IMG/VR virus record: IMGVR_UViG_3300042520_000587
Location: 24,169 to 88,168 of that record
Source of the DNA: a virus
Direction: 5' to 3' (one strand)
DNA: 64,000 nucleotides
Below, piece by piece: positions 48,684 to 56,823 of this stretch (position 1 is the stretch's first letter; each line of letters begins with the position of its first letter). The position numbers and the translations under genes were made by a program. The notes beneath the pieces are model-generated. The model saw only the letters and a list, made by a program, of their open reading frames with translations, was not told the origin of the DNA and did no database searches.

Positions 48684-49688
48684 ATGGATATTTTAAATTT
48701 TATTTCTTGGATAAGAGGACGCAGACAAGTAACATCTGTTGATCCGGCTAAATCTCTATTACCAGTTGGTCTTAAGGACGGTAGAAGAGATGATGAATAC
48801 TTAGCAGGTGCTATATCAGTACAAGACTTTACAGCTCAAGTAGCTTCAGTAATTCCATCAGGTGCACAAGGACCGCAGGGTCCACAGGGTGTGCCCGGAC
48901 CCGTTGGTCCAGCAGGACTAAATTGGCAGGGTGCATGGTCTGCTTCTGGTGTGTATGTTGTTGATGATGCTGTAGGATATGGTGGAGCATCTTGGTTTTG
49001 TATTGCTAACGTAGGACCTTCAGTAACTACACCTGACTTAGATCCAACTAACTGGGCACTATTGGCTTCTCAAGGAGCTACAGGACCACAAGGACCTCAA
49101 GGTATTCAAGGAATACAAGGACCATCTGGATCAGGATTACCAGGTACTATAACAAGTCAAACTCAATATTGGACGGGTACACAGTGGGCACCAACTATGG
49201 GACTATCAACTACTCCTTCAGCTACTCCAGGAGCTTCAAGAATTGGTATTGGAGGAAGTACTCCAAATACTAGCAGTTATGCATTAAACGTAATTACAAA
49301 TGCTAATGGTTTAAGAACTGTTCAATCAAATAGTGGACTTGGAATTAGTAATCAAATGTCAAATACAGCTACATCATTTAACTTTGGTGTAAACAATATT
49401 AGTGCTAACCCTTTAATTGATAGAGCTGCTTTCTTTAGTCATAATAGTACATTCCCAATTAAGTTTTCTCATAGTAGTACAGATAGATTAATCATACAAG
49501 GTAATGGTCAAGTAGTTATTGGTAACGGTTTTGCATTTTCTCTTGATGCTAATCTAGTTGTTAAAACCGGAGATATAGAAACTGAAGAAGCAGGTAAAGG
49601 ATTAATTCTTACATCATCACCAAGTGGTTTTAGATATAGAATAACTGTATCAGATCTTGGTGTATTAAGTACAACTGCTGTACCATAA
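48684..49688 (+). CDS. Tail fibre with collagen-like repeats
   Basis: A 334-residue protein. The N-terminus (MDILNFISWIRGRRQVTSVD, then LLPVGLKDGRRDDEYL) is shared with the next gene and is probably the tail attachment. Two collagen-like Gly-X-Y stretches (GPQGPQGVPGPVGP, near residue 63, and GPQGPQGIQGIQGPSG, near 135) flank a carbohydrate-binding-like segment, VYVVDDAVGYGGASWFCIAN. The rest is a beta-rich, receptor-binding-type domain. Confidence 0.75.
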   Translation: MDILNFISWIRGRRQVTSVDPAKSLLPVGLKDGRRDDEYLAGAISVQDFTAQVASVIPSGAQGPQGPQGVPGPVGPAGLNWQGAWSASGVYVVDDAVGYGGASWFCIANVGPSVTTPDLDPTNWALLASQGATGPQGPQGIQGIQGPSGSGLPGTITSQTQYWTGTQWAPTMGLSTTPSATPGASRIGIGGSTPNTSSYALNVITNANGLRTVQSNSGLGISNQMSNTATSFNFGVNNISANPLIDRAAFFSHNSTFPIKFSHSSTDRLIIQGNGQVVIGNGFAFSLDANLVVKTGDIETEEAGKGLILTSSPSGFRYRITVSDLGVLSTTAVP

Positions 49689-49701
49689 AAAATAAATAAT
49701 C

Positions 49702-50541
49702 ATGGATATACTTAATTTTATAAACTGGTTAAGGGGCGGAAGACTAGTTAAAACAATTGACCCTGCACAAACATTAGTACCTGTTGCTACTAGAGATAGT
49801 AAACGTGATGATGCTTGGTTGACAAATGCAATGACTGTAGAAGATCTTGGTAGTCAAATACCTGTTGATAGACTAGTTGCCGGTACATCAGAAGTTGTAC
49901 TAACTGATAATGCAGGTGATGCTGAGCTAACATTTAGTCCAGGTGATGTAACAATTCAAACCACAGGTTTAGGAGCAGATCTATTTATTAGAACACTTGG
50001 TGGAGATGACATATTTATTGAATCAGGTGATGATATCACACTAAGAGGTGATCAAGGTACTTTTGATGCTGAAGCTGAAGGTGGAGATATAAATATATAT
50101 GCTGGAGATGGTTCTGACGGTAATGCTGCTAATGCAGGTTCTGGTGGAGATATTAGAATTGAAGCAGGTGATGCTGGTAATAGTGTATCAGGTAGCCAAG
50201 GAGAAGGTGGTTTTGTAACTATTCGAGCTGGTTACACTACAGCAACTGGTTTACCAGGAGGAGATATTAGTCTTATTTCAGGTAATAGTGTAGATGGTAT
50301 ATTTGGTGATGTTATTATCAGTGGCAACTTTACATGGGAATTCTCTACAAGAAATGCAACAATTCTATTTCCTGCTGTAACTTTAGCTACATTACCAAAT
50401 CCTGTTTCAGTACCTGGAGCAAGAGCTATGATTGCTGATTCTACTGCATTCGCATCAGGAAACTTTGGTGTTCAGGCTGTAGGTGGCGGTGCTAATATAG
50501 TACCTGTATTTTCAGATGGTACAAATTGGTTACTAGGATAA
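49702..50541 (+). CDS. Tail fibre or head fibre with shared N-terminal anchor
   Basis: The first 50 residues (MDILNFINWLRGGRLVKTID, then LVPVATRDSKRDDAWL) match those of the neighbour, so the two share one docking site. The centre is Gly/Asp-rich with GGDINIYAGDGSDGNAANAG-like repeats (a beta-helix is likely). The gene starts 13 bases after the first fibre gene. Confidence 0.65.
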   Translation: MDILNFINWLRGGRLVKTIDPAQTLVPVATRDSKRDDAWLTNAMTVEDLGSQIPVDRLVAGTSEVVLTDNAGDAELTFSPGDVTIQTTGLGADLFIRTLGGDDIFIESGDDITLRGDQGTFDAEAEGGDINIYAGDGSDGNAANAGSGGDIRIEAGDAGNSVSGSQGEGGFVTIRAGYTTATGLPGGDISLISGNSVDGIFGDVIISGNFTWEFSTRNATILFPAVTLATLPNPVSVPGARAMIADSTAFASGNFGVQAVGGGANIVPVFSDGTNWLLG

Positions 50542-50559
50542 TATTAAAAAATAAAAACC

Positions 50560-51015
50560 ATGTCAATAGGAAATTTAAAAGATACAGGAAACCAAGGTAA
50601 TAATTTACCATTCCAGTGGAAAGTTCTACAAGGACTTCAATCAATTATTACTAATGCCTTAAATGTTAATATAGTAAATCCATTAGGTCAGCAAAAGGCA
50701 AGTGATTCAGTATCTACTGTATTAGCTGCTGAACAAGCAAATGGTATAGTACAAGCAGGATTCAGAAGATTTACTAATTCAGATAGCGATCTTACTGGTT
50801 TCCCAATAATATTATCTGTTTCTTTTGCTAGTGTGGGAACTGCTAATGCTAAGATTTCTACAGATGCTGGGTCAAATTACACTGATCTTGCCCCAGGGGA
50901 AACATTAAACTTAGAAGCAGGTGCTGTTATGAATTATTATGAAGGAACTAACATATATTGGGATACCACAACTAATGCAGGTGCTGCGTTATTAGTTGCA
51001 TATAATTATATATAA
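50560..51015 (+). CDS. Structural appendage protein (151 aa)
   Basis: MSIGNLKDTGNQGNNLPFQW, then LGQQKASDSVSTVLAAEQAN, a beta-rich product. Proteins of this kind pair with the next gene in many phages. It shares a one-base stop/start overlap with its downstream neighbour. Confidence 0.55.
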   Translation: MSIGNLKDTGNQGNNLPFQWKVLQGLQSIITNALNVNIVNPLGQQKASDSVSTVLAAEQANGIVQAGFRRFTNSDSDLTGFPIILSVSFASVGTANAKISTDAGSNYTDLAPGETLNLEAGAVMNYYEGTNIYWDTTTNAGAALLVAYNYI

Positions 51016-52256
51016 TGGGTGTAATTATAAATACTTCTGGTATATCTAATCAATCATTATTGGCTAATGATCAAATGTTGGCTGATGCATTTGGTAGAAT
51101 AAGAGTAAGTGAACCATTTACATTATTTGACTCTAGTCATAGATTTGCAGATAATAATTTGTGGTCAACAGCTACTGCTGTAAGTGGGTCTGCTACATTT
51201 GATGCTAATGAAGGTTTAATAAACTTAGGTGTAACAGCAGCATCAGGTTCTGAAGTTATTAGAGAAACCACAAAGGTGTTTTCTTATCAACCTGGTAAGA
51301 GTCTTCTTGTTCTTAATACATTTGTAATGAATGCTGCTAAGACAGGGCTTAGACAAAGGGTTGGATATTATGGGGCATCTAATGGATATTATCTAGAACA
51401 GAATGACAGCGCAGTAAGTTTTGTTGAAAGAAGTTCTGTTTCAGGATTATTAGTAAATAATTCAGTTGCTCAAGCAAATTGGAATGTTGATAAGATGGAT
51501 GGTTCAGGCCCTAGTGGTATTACACTTGACTTAACAAAAGCTCAGATCTTATTTATGGACTTGGAGTGGTTAGGTGTGGGAACAGTTAGGATAGGATTCA
51601 TTATAGATGGCAATTATTATGTTTGCCATAAATTCAACCACGCTAATTTAATTACATCTACATATATTACTACAGCTTCTTTGCCGTTGAGGTATGAGAT
51701 AACTAACACAGCTGCTACAGCTAGTTCAAGTAGGTTGAAGCAAATATGTTCTACTGTATTGTCAGAAGGAGGATATGAGCTTCGTGGTTTACAACAGGCT
51801 GTAGGTACACCAATAACAACACCTAAGACCTTAACTACGGCAGGCACATTGTATCCTATAGTTTCATTAAGATTAAAATCAACTAGATTAGATGGAATAG
51901 CTATAGCTACAGCTGTTTCTATAATAGGAAATACATCTGGTAATTACAATTGGCAATTAATATCATCAGGAGCAACTACAGGTGGAACTTGGATTAGTGC
52001 AGGAGTAAATACTTCTGTAGAATATAATTTAACAGGAACTGCTTTTGCAGGGGGGAGAATTATAGCATCAGGATATTTTACAGCTACAGCAAGTACAAGT
52101 GTATCTATTGATATATTAAAGGCTGCATTGTTTAGTAATCAATTAGAAAGAGATGGATTAACAGGAACTCCTTATGAGTTTACAATAGCTTTAACGGCAG
52201 GTACAAATAATGAAAGTGTATTTGCATCAATGGATTGGGAAGAAGTAAGTAGATAA
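51015..52256 (+). CDS. Conserved structural/fibre protein (413 aa)
   Basis: The start MGVIINTSGISNQSLLANDQ then MLADAFGRIRVSEPFTLFDS is a pattern widespread in tailed phages (DQ...DAFGRLRVSEP.TLFDS). The rest is long and beta-rich, with Thr/Ser/Gly repeats. It is probably a receptor-facing appendage. The exact place in the virion cannot be told. Confidence 0.7.
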   Translation: MGVIINTSGISNQSLLANDQMLADAFGRIRVSEPFTLFDSSHRFADNNLWSTATAVSGSATFDANEGLINLGVTAASGSEVIRETTKVFSYQPGKSLLVLNTFVMNAAKTGLRQRVGYYGASNGYYLEQNDSAVSFVERSSVSGLLVNNSVAQANWNVDKMDGSGPSGITLDLTKAQILFMDLEWLGVGTVRIGFIIDGNYYVCHKFNHANLITSTYITTASLPLRYEITNTAATASSSRLKQICSTVLSEGGYELRGLQQAVGTPITTPKTLTTAGTLYPIVSLRLKSTRLDGIAIATAVSIIGNTSGNYNWQLISSGATTGGTWISAGVNTSVEYNLTGTAFAGGRIIASGYFTATASTSVSIDILKAALFSNQLERDGLTGTPYEFTIALTAGTNNESVFASMDWEEVSR

Positions 52257-52258
52257 AT

Positions 52259-52861
52259 ATGAGTACAAGAATAGACATAAAACCAGTATCTGACCCTCCT
52301 GTTGGAGCAACATTGATGAAAACAGGTCAGACAACATCTTATCGAACTGGTGATGATGGTGACCTTGAGGCTGGAAGAGCTACATCATTTACAGTCTTAG
52401 CAAGTAATAATCCTTTTGGTAATACCAATAGATTTACTGATGAGCTTGGTGGTCAGACATACACAAACAACATTGTCATTGATTGGAGTACTTATAACGG
52501 CACAAGGGTTTTAGGAATTTCACGAGTAGCAATAGCAACGGGTCAAACTTGGAATACTGCTATTGATGATTCACTTTCTTATTCAGTTGGAACTTTTACA
52601 AGTGGATGGAGATTACCAAATATTAGGGAGATTTTTAATCTTTTGAACTTTGTTAATGACCAAAATAATTTATTGAATTATTCACCTTTCAATTTATCTT
52701 CAACAGGAAGAGTATACTGGAGTTCAACTACAATTATTGGAGCAACTACACTTGCGTATGCACTTAGTAATATAGGATTAATTTCACAACAAACTAAAAC
52801 AACATCATATACTTATTTCAGAGTAAGAACATTTAACGTATCAGGAACAACACTATCATAA
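52259..52861 (+). CDS. DUF1566-like protein (C-type-lectin fold)
   Basis: A 200-residue protein. The C-terminal half has SGWRLPNIREIFNLLNFV, then RVYWSSTTIIG and YTYFRVRTFNVSG. The pattern GWRLP...E...L......YWSST......Y.RVR is typical of DUF1566/lectin-like proteins at tail tips. Such folds are also used by diversity-generating retroelements, but no reverse transcriptase was seen here. Confidence 0.7.
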   Translation: MSTRIDIKPVSDPPVGATLMKTGQTTSYRTGDDGDLEAGRATSFTVLASNNPFGNTNRFTDELGGQTYTNNIVIDWSTYNGTRVLGISRVAIATGQTWNTAIDDSLSYSVGTFTSGWRLPNIREIFNLLNFVNDQNNLLNYSPFNLSSTGRVYWSSTTIIGATTLAYALSNIGLISQQTKTTSYTYFRVRTFNVSGTTLS

Positions 52862-52862
52862 T

Positions 52863-53099
52863 ATGGCAACTTATAAATTCCCTCAGTTCAATGTTGAGAT
52901 TATCAATCCAACAGTGACAGTCACAACAGTTGTTGATGACATAATCAATAAAGTATGCACAGCAAATGTATTGCTCTCAACACCTTCTGCAATCTTTGGT
53001 GTTGACTTTCCAGGATACACATACACATCTGATTGGTCAGATCAAGATATCATTGATTGGGTTAACAATGTAGAGCTACCAAAGTATCAAATTAACTAA
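52863..53099 (+). CDS. Small appendage protein (78 aa)
   Basis: MATYKFPQFNVEIINPTVTV, then VLLSTPSAIFGVDFPGYTYT. Last gene of the fibre block. Beta-rich; probably a structural or assembly protein by position. Confidence 0.6.
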   Translation: MATYKFPQFNVEIINPTVTVTTVVDDIINKVCTANVLLSTPSAIFGVDFPGYTYTSDWSDQDIIDWVNNVELPKYQIN

Positions 53100-53123
53100 G
53101 TAATTATAATTATATATTAAAAT

Positions 53124-53152
53124 TTTTTTGTATATTATACTGTATATATTTA
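53124..53152 (+). promoter_or_regulatory. Promoter-like element before the lysis unit
   Basis: TTTTTTGTATATTATACTG followed by TATATTTA (53145-53152). Nearly the same as at 48643-48669, so the two units may be controlled together. Confidence 0.5.
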
Positions 53153-53163
53153 TTATTTGACAA

Positions 53164-53463
53164 ATGGAAAATTGGGTTTTAACACTAATACTATTCATAG
53201 CAGGTACTATATTAACCATATTTGGATTCTTTTTAAGAACTGCTTATTTAGATGCAAGAAAAGATATTGAGCTTTTAATACAAACAGATCAAAAAAGAGC
53301 TGAAGAATTAGGAAAACTAAAAGGTAAGATAGAACTAGTTCAACAGAGTTCTGAATTAAAATACCAAGCTATTCAAGAGCTTACTCAATTAGAAATAAAA
53401 AATCTGGCAAAGAATGTAAGTGAGTTGTCAGATGCAGTAAAACAACTAATAATCAAAAGATGA
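53164..53463 (+). CDS. Membrane protein with coiled coil (99 aa)
   Basis: An N-terminal transmembrane helix (WVLTLILFIAGTILTIFGFF) and a charged coiled coil after residue 35. It overlaps the next gene by four bases. By its place before the peptidase gene it may belong to lysis. Confidence 0.55.
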   Translation: MENWVLTLILFIAGTILTIFGFFLRTAYLDARKDIELLIQTDQKRAEELGKLKGKIELVQQSSELKYQAIQELTQLEIKNLAKNVSELSDAVKQLIIKR

Positions 53464-53705
53464 AACAATTAAAAAAAAGATGGAACTCTAAGACTCCAAA
53501 GTTTTGGAAAAGAGTACAACAAATTGCAATAGTAGCCGGAACAGTAGCAGGTGTAATTATTGCAGCTCCAGTAGCATTACCAGCAGCGGTAGTAACAGTA
53601 GCAACATATGTAGTAACAGCAGGAACAGTAGCTGCTACATTATCACAACTAACAGTTGAGGATACTAAAAAAATAAAAGATGTTGACAACGCAGCAAACA
53701 ATTAA
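53460..53705 (+). CDS. Small membrane protein, possible holin (81 aa)
   Basis: Basic start ([20 protein letters not shown]), then two hydrophobic segments ([20 protein letters not shown] and [20 protein letters not shown]) and an acidic end. It is a holin candidate by size and place, directly before the M15 peptidase gene, which it overlaps by 26 bases. Confidence 0.5.
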   Translation: MKQLKKRWNSKTPKFWKRVQQIAIVAGTVAGVIIAAPVALPAAVVTVATYVVTAGTVAATLSQLTVEDTKKIKDVDNAANN

Positions 53706-54147
53706 GAAGTACGGTACTCCCAATATAACAGGAGAAGGTTACTTAGTAACTGTAAACCTGCCTTATCCAATGAGATTAGCTTGGGATACTGACACTACTG
53801 TAACTAAATTAAGATGTCATAAGTTAGTTGCTGGTAGTTTTGAAGATGTGTTTAAAGATATTCTAGCTACCTATGGATTACCTAAGATTAAAGAGTTAGG
53901 TATAGACTTGTTTGGTGGATGTTTTAACTTCCGTAAGATGAGAGGAGGCTCTGCTTGGTCAAGACACTCTTGGGGAATAGCAATAGATTTAGATCCTGCT
54001 AGAAACACTTTAAAAGAAACATCTAAGACTGCTAGGTTTGCTAGACCGGAATATAAAGCAATGATTGATATATTCTACAAACATGGGTTTATATCACTAG
54101 GAAGAGAAAAGAATTTTGATTGGATGCACTTTGAAATAGGCTCCTAA
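53680..54147 (+). CDS. M15-type peptidoglycan peptidase (endolysin)
   Basis: A 155-residue protein with [20 protein letters not shown] near residue 90 (SxHxxGxAxD zinc motif) and FDWMHFEIG at the end (the second His). This is the D-Ala-D-Ala carboxypeptidase/L-Ala-D-Glu peptidase family used as phage lysins. It should cut cell-wall peptides during lysis. Confidence 0.9.
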   Translation: MLTTQQTIKKYGTPNITGEGYLVTVNLPYPMRLAWDTDTTVTKLRCHKLVAGSFEDVFKDILATYGLPKIKELGIDLFGGCFNFRKMRGGSAWSRHSWGIAIDLDPARNTLKETSKTARFARPEYKAMIDIFYKHGFISLGREKNFDWMHFEIGS

Positions 54148-54171
54148 ATTTAATAACTAAAACAAATAACA

Positions 54172-54480
54172 ATGGGAAGAAAGAAAAAAGAAGTTAATGT
54201 AGAGCTAGAAGTAAAAACAAAAACTAAAAGAGCTTACATTAAGAAAGACAAGAAAAACTTAGATGTAATTATTGATACACCTAAAGTTGATGTAGAAGTA
54301 CATGCTACAGAAACAGAACAACATGTTACTATTGATACTCCTAAACTGGATATTGAAGTAACCAGAAATTCGGAAGGTTCACAAGTTAAAGTACAAGCTT
54401 CTAATAAAGTATTAGAGAAAGTAGGTAAAGTGTATGGAGCTTGGGTTTTAAAACGTCTTGCTAAAAGAAACAAAAAGTAA
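54172..54480 (+). CDS. Basic repeat protein (102 aa)
   Basis: MGRKKKEVNVELEVKTKTKR, then two Asp/Val-rich strands (DVIIDTPKVDVEVHATETEQ and HVTIDTPKLDIEVTRNSEGS) and a Lys-rich end. A broken copy follows at 54481-54703. Function unknown. Confidence 0.55.
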   Translation: MGRKKKEVNVELEVKTKTKRAYIKKDKKNLDVIIDTPKVDVEVHATETEQHVTIDTPKLDIEVTRNSEGSQVKVQASNKVLEKVGKVYGAWVLKRLAKRNKK

Positions 54481-54703
54481 TGAAGTTTAGAAACTTGATG
54501 TTGTAGTTGATACCGAAAAAGTTGATGTAGAAGTTCATGCAGATGGAGAGAATAAAGAATTTGTATTGGACAGCAAAAAACTTGATATCAATGTTACTAA
54601 GACAGAAGAAGGCACTACTGTAGTAGTAGAATCTGAAAATGCTTTATTAAAAAAAGCAGGTACATTCTTATCTAAGTATTGGGTTAAAAAATTTAATAAG
54701 TAA
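54481..54703 (+). pseudogene. Truncated copy of the preceding gene
   Basis: The frame at 54491 reads KLDVVVDTEKVDVEVHADGE and continues with KKLDINVTKTEEGTTVVVES to the TAA at 54701-54703. This is about 70 residues clearly related to residues 30-102 of its neighbour. It has no start codon, and an in-frame TAG precedes it. The first 15 bases (ATGAAGTTTAGAAAC) repeat the start of the gene at 55634, so a deletion joined two genes. Confidence 0.75.
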
Positions 54704-54721
54704 CAATTTAAAATAAACACT

Positions 54722-54997
54722 ATGGTACTTTCTGCTGAAGCTCCATCATTTGGAGTATTTGAAACATTGACACAATACGGTGCACTTGGTGTAGTTGTAC
54801 TTGGATTAGGAGCTGTTTTATGGTTTATGTTGAAAAGACAGATTGCCTCAGAAGATAAGTTAAAATCTAAAGTGGATGAGTTACAAAAAGAACTCACTAC
54901 TTATATTGCTTCAGATGCTCATAAAACAACCGAAGCCTTGAATAATAATACAAAGGCATTGGAAAAATTACAAGACATTATAATTTCTAAGCGATGA
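54722..54997 (+). CDS. Holin-like membrane protein with coiled coil (91 aa)
   Basis: One transmembrane segment (YGALGVVVLGLGAVLWFMLK) and then a coiled coil (KLKSKVDELQKELTTYI). This layout is frequent next to phage lysins. It overlaps the next gene by four bases. Confidence 0.5.
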   Translation: MVLSAEAPSFGVFETLTQYGALGVVVLGLGAVLWFMLKRQIASEDKLKSKVDELQKELTTYIASDAHKTTEALNNNTKALEKLQDIIISKR

Positions 54998-55347
54998 AAA
55001 ACAAGCTTATATTACTAGGACTTATAATAATAATCATGGGTCTTATGATTACTCAAATATTTAAGAGTGGTACAGAGCATGTTGACGTTGTTGATAAAGC
55101 AATAACTCTTGAAGTTAGTAATAAAAAATTAACTAAAGAGAATGTCATATTAGAGTCAGATGTAAAACAGCTTGAGCAAACTGTATTAACAGCAGAAGGT
55201 GAATTAGCACAAACACCAGTTGCAGAAACCATTGAGGTTATTAAAAAGGTAAGAATTTACATTCATGACACTATTGTTATTCATGATACAGTAGTTATTA
55301 AAGAACAGAAGAACTTCTGGGGTAAGACTAAATCAGACACACTATGA
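54994..55347 (+). CDS. Membrane-anchored coiled-coil protein, possible inner spanin
   Basis: N-terminal anchor (LILLGLIIIIMGLMITQIF) and a coiled coil after residue 30, with a beta-rich end (IYIHDTIVIHDTVVIKEQ). The layout suits an i-spanin, which links the inner membrane to an outer-membrane lipoprotein in lysis. No o-spanin partner is clear. Confidence 0.5.
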   Translation: MKNKLILLGLIIIIMGLMITQIFKSGTEHVDVVDKAITLEVSNKKLTKENVILESDVKQLEQTVLTAEGELAQTPVAETIEVIKKVRIYIHDTIVIHDTVVIKEQKNFWGKTKSDTL

Positions 55348-55634
55348 AAAAGTTTTTTAGAGAGCTCATCTCAGATGACAATAAAATCAATGAGCAAGCA
55401 TTTGTAGGTGTAGTAGCATTCTTTGCTATGGCATTTATTTTAATAGTGGATGTAATTACAGGTATACTAGGTAGAGAACTTATTATAAAAGAGTTTATCT
55501 TTGATGGCTTTATGATTCTTACACTTGGAGCATTTGGAATTACTACTGCTGGTAGAATTATGTCACTCAAAAAAAAGAACCAAGATGAAAGTAACAAAGA
55601 CGGGGAAAGCGGGCACCTTATAAATAAAAAGTAA
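55344..55634 (+). CDS. Holin candidate with two transmembrane segments (96 aa)
   Basis: Hydrophobic segments VGVVAFFAMAFILIVDVITG and GFMILTLGAFGITTAG, then a basic and polar tail (SLKKKNQDESNKDGESGHLI). The four-base overlap with the spanin candidate supports a lysis cluster. Confidence 0.6.
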   Translation: MKKFFRELISDDNKINEQAFVGVVAFFAMAFILIVDVITGILGRELIIKEFIFDGFMILTLGAFGITTAGRIMSLKKKNQDESNKDGESGHLINKK

Positions 55635-55792
55635 TGAAGTTTAGAAACAACTGGAAAGGTTCAAGAAGACAATGGGATAAAGTAATGTTAAGATTTAGAA
55701 TCTCAGCATTAGATGTATTCACATTAGAACTAGATTATTCCAGAGAATTCTACCTTCTAACTATATTAAATTTTACACTTAAAAATAGATAA
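55634..55792 (+). CDS. Basic small protein (52 aa)
   Basis: MKFRNNWKGSRRQWDKVMLR, then a LDVFTLELDYSREFYLLTIL end. It follows TAATG on the previous stop. Its first 15 bases also occur at the broken gene at 54481. Confidence 0.6.
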   Translation: MKFRNNWKGSRRQWDKVMLRFRISALDVFTLELDYSREFYLLTILNFTLKNR

Positions 55793-55794
55793 CT

Positions 55795-56019
55795 ATGAAA
55801 AATGGATTAAAAGGAGTTACAGATGCAATGGTCTTCTGTAAATCAATGCAAAAAGGTGGACCAGCTCCAATGATTAAATCAATGAAAAACTATGCTGAAG
55901 GTGGTATGACAGATGCTGAATGTCAAGGATGGCCTCCAAGAAAAGGTTGTCACGGATTTAACAGAAAAGCTGTATCTGGAAGTGTTAGAAGAGCACAAAA
56001 AAGACCAAGAAGATTTTAA
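55795..56019 (+). CDS. Small protein with CHG-SVRxAQxRP tail (74 aa)
   Basis: MKNGLKGVTDAMVFCKSMQK, then MKNYAEGGMTDAECQGWPPR and KGCHGFNRKAVSGSVRRAQK followed by RPRRF. The tail resembles that of the small lipoprotein-like protein at 38962-39135. The role is unknown; a virion or DNA-binding protein is possible. Confidence 0.6.
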   Translation: MKNGLKGVTDAMVFCKSMQKGGPAPMIKSMKNYAEGGMTDAECQGWPPRKGCHGFNRKAVSGSVRRAQKRPRRF

Positions 56020-56040
56020 ATAATTAATAGAAACTTCTAT

Positions 56041-56073
56041 AATCCAGGTATGTTCTATGCCTGGATTTTTTGT
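56041..56073 (+). terminator. Terminator after the lysis unit
   Basis: AATCCAGG (56041-56048) pairs with CCTGGATT (56060-56067), with a T tract to about 56071. Confidence 0.85.
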
Positions 56074-56092
56074 TTTAAATATATCTGGTTTA

Positions 56093-56111
56093 AACTTTTA
56101 TTGTATATTTG
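56093..56111 (+). promoter_or_regulatory. Promoter for the packaging genes, with cassette element
   Basis: AACTTTTATTG (56093-56103) is directly followed by TATATTTG (56104-56111), 23 bases before the ATG at 56135. It is the only plus-strand place where the cassette element and a host-type -7 element are joined. Confidence 0.6.
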
Positions 56112-56134
56112 CTTAAACTTAAAATTAAAAACCA

Positions 56135-56440
56135 ATGGAAAACCAACAAGAACAAATGGAGAATCTATCTCCAGAACAGCTGGCAGCAAGGAAAGAAGAG
56201 ATGAAACAATTCTTTGAAGATGCCTTACCTTACTTAAAAGCACAAGCTGAATATGAAAAGTTATTAGCTGATATCTCAGAAAATAAACTTAAGAGATTAC
56301 AGTATGATCATCAGTATGCAGTTACTATGTATCAGATAAACAATCCAGAACCATTAGAAGAAGATCTTGATGAAGAAGGTGTGGAATTAGAAGGAAGAGT
56401 TAATCCTGAAACAGCTAAAAGAAAGCTTAAAAAGAATTAA
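56135..56440 (+). CDS. Coiled-coil protein, first gene of the packaging unit (101 aa)
   Basis: MENQQEQMENLSPEQLAARK, then FFEDALPYLKAQAEYEKLLA and a Lys-rich end. Helical and charged throughout. Its place ahead of the terminase and the portal suggests a structural or assembly role. Confidence 0.6.
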   Translation: MENQQEQMENLSPEQLAARKEEMKQFFEDALPYLKAQAEYEKLLADISENKLKRLQYDHQYAVTMYQINNPEPLEEDLDEEGVELEGRVNPETAKRKLKKN

Positions 56441-56442
56441 TA

Positions 56443-56823
56443 ATGGCACTTGTTAATCAGGTACAGAAGCGTGTCAAGATGCCTAAATGGGATGTTGTAA
56501 AATTTCAGATACTCACACACTGTTATATTAACCGTATAACTATGAGTGAATCTGATTTGAACTGTCTTACCTTGTTAAGTTTTAATGAACCTATAGAACT
56601 TACAAACTTTTGTTTGGATGCTTCTGCAGAAGAAGATTGGATATTTAAATCACCACAGACTGTTAGAAACTGTATTAATAAAGCAGAGAAAAACAATCTT
56701 GTGATAAAAGATACAGATAATAAGAAATTGATTATGCTGAATCCAAACTTAATGATTCAGACTAAAGGTTCAATTTTACTTGACTATAAATTCTTAGGCA
56801 ATGATACCGAAGAAGGCCAATAA
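56443..56823 (+). CDS. Winged-helix-like conserved protein (126 aa)
   Basis: MALVNQVQKRVKMPKWDVVK, then FQILTHCYINRITMSESDLN and SPQTVRNCINKAEKNNLVIK. The last stretch looks like a winged-helix recognition helix with a wing (KLIMLNPNLMIQ). DNA binding is likely. It overlaps the next gene by 23 bases. Confidence 0.6.
   Translation: MALVNQVQKRVKMPKWDVVKFQILTHCYINRITMSESDLNCLTLLSFNEPIELTNFCLDASAEEDWIFKSPQTVRNCINKAEKNNLVIKDTDNKKLIMLNPNLMIQTKGSILLDYKFLGNDTEEGQ

Noticed and set aside
52259-52861. Diversity-generating retroelement acting on the lectin-fold protein
   Set aside because: No reverse transcriptase gene and no template repeat of the C-terminal region were seen in the window. The fold alone is not enough.
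54481-54703. Amber readthrough or stop-codon recoding to express the truncated copy
   Set aside because: TAG is used as a normal stop elsewhere (for example at 8019 and 47983), and the frame also lacks a start, so a remnant is simpler.
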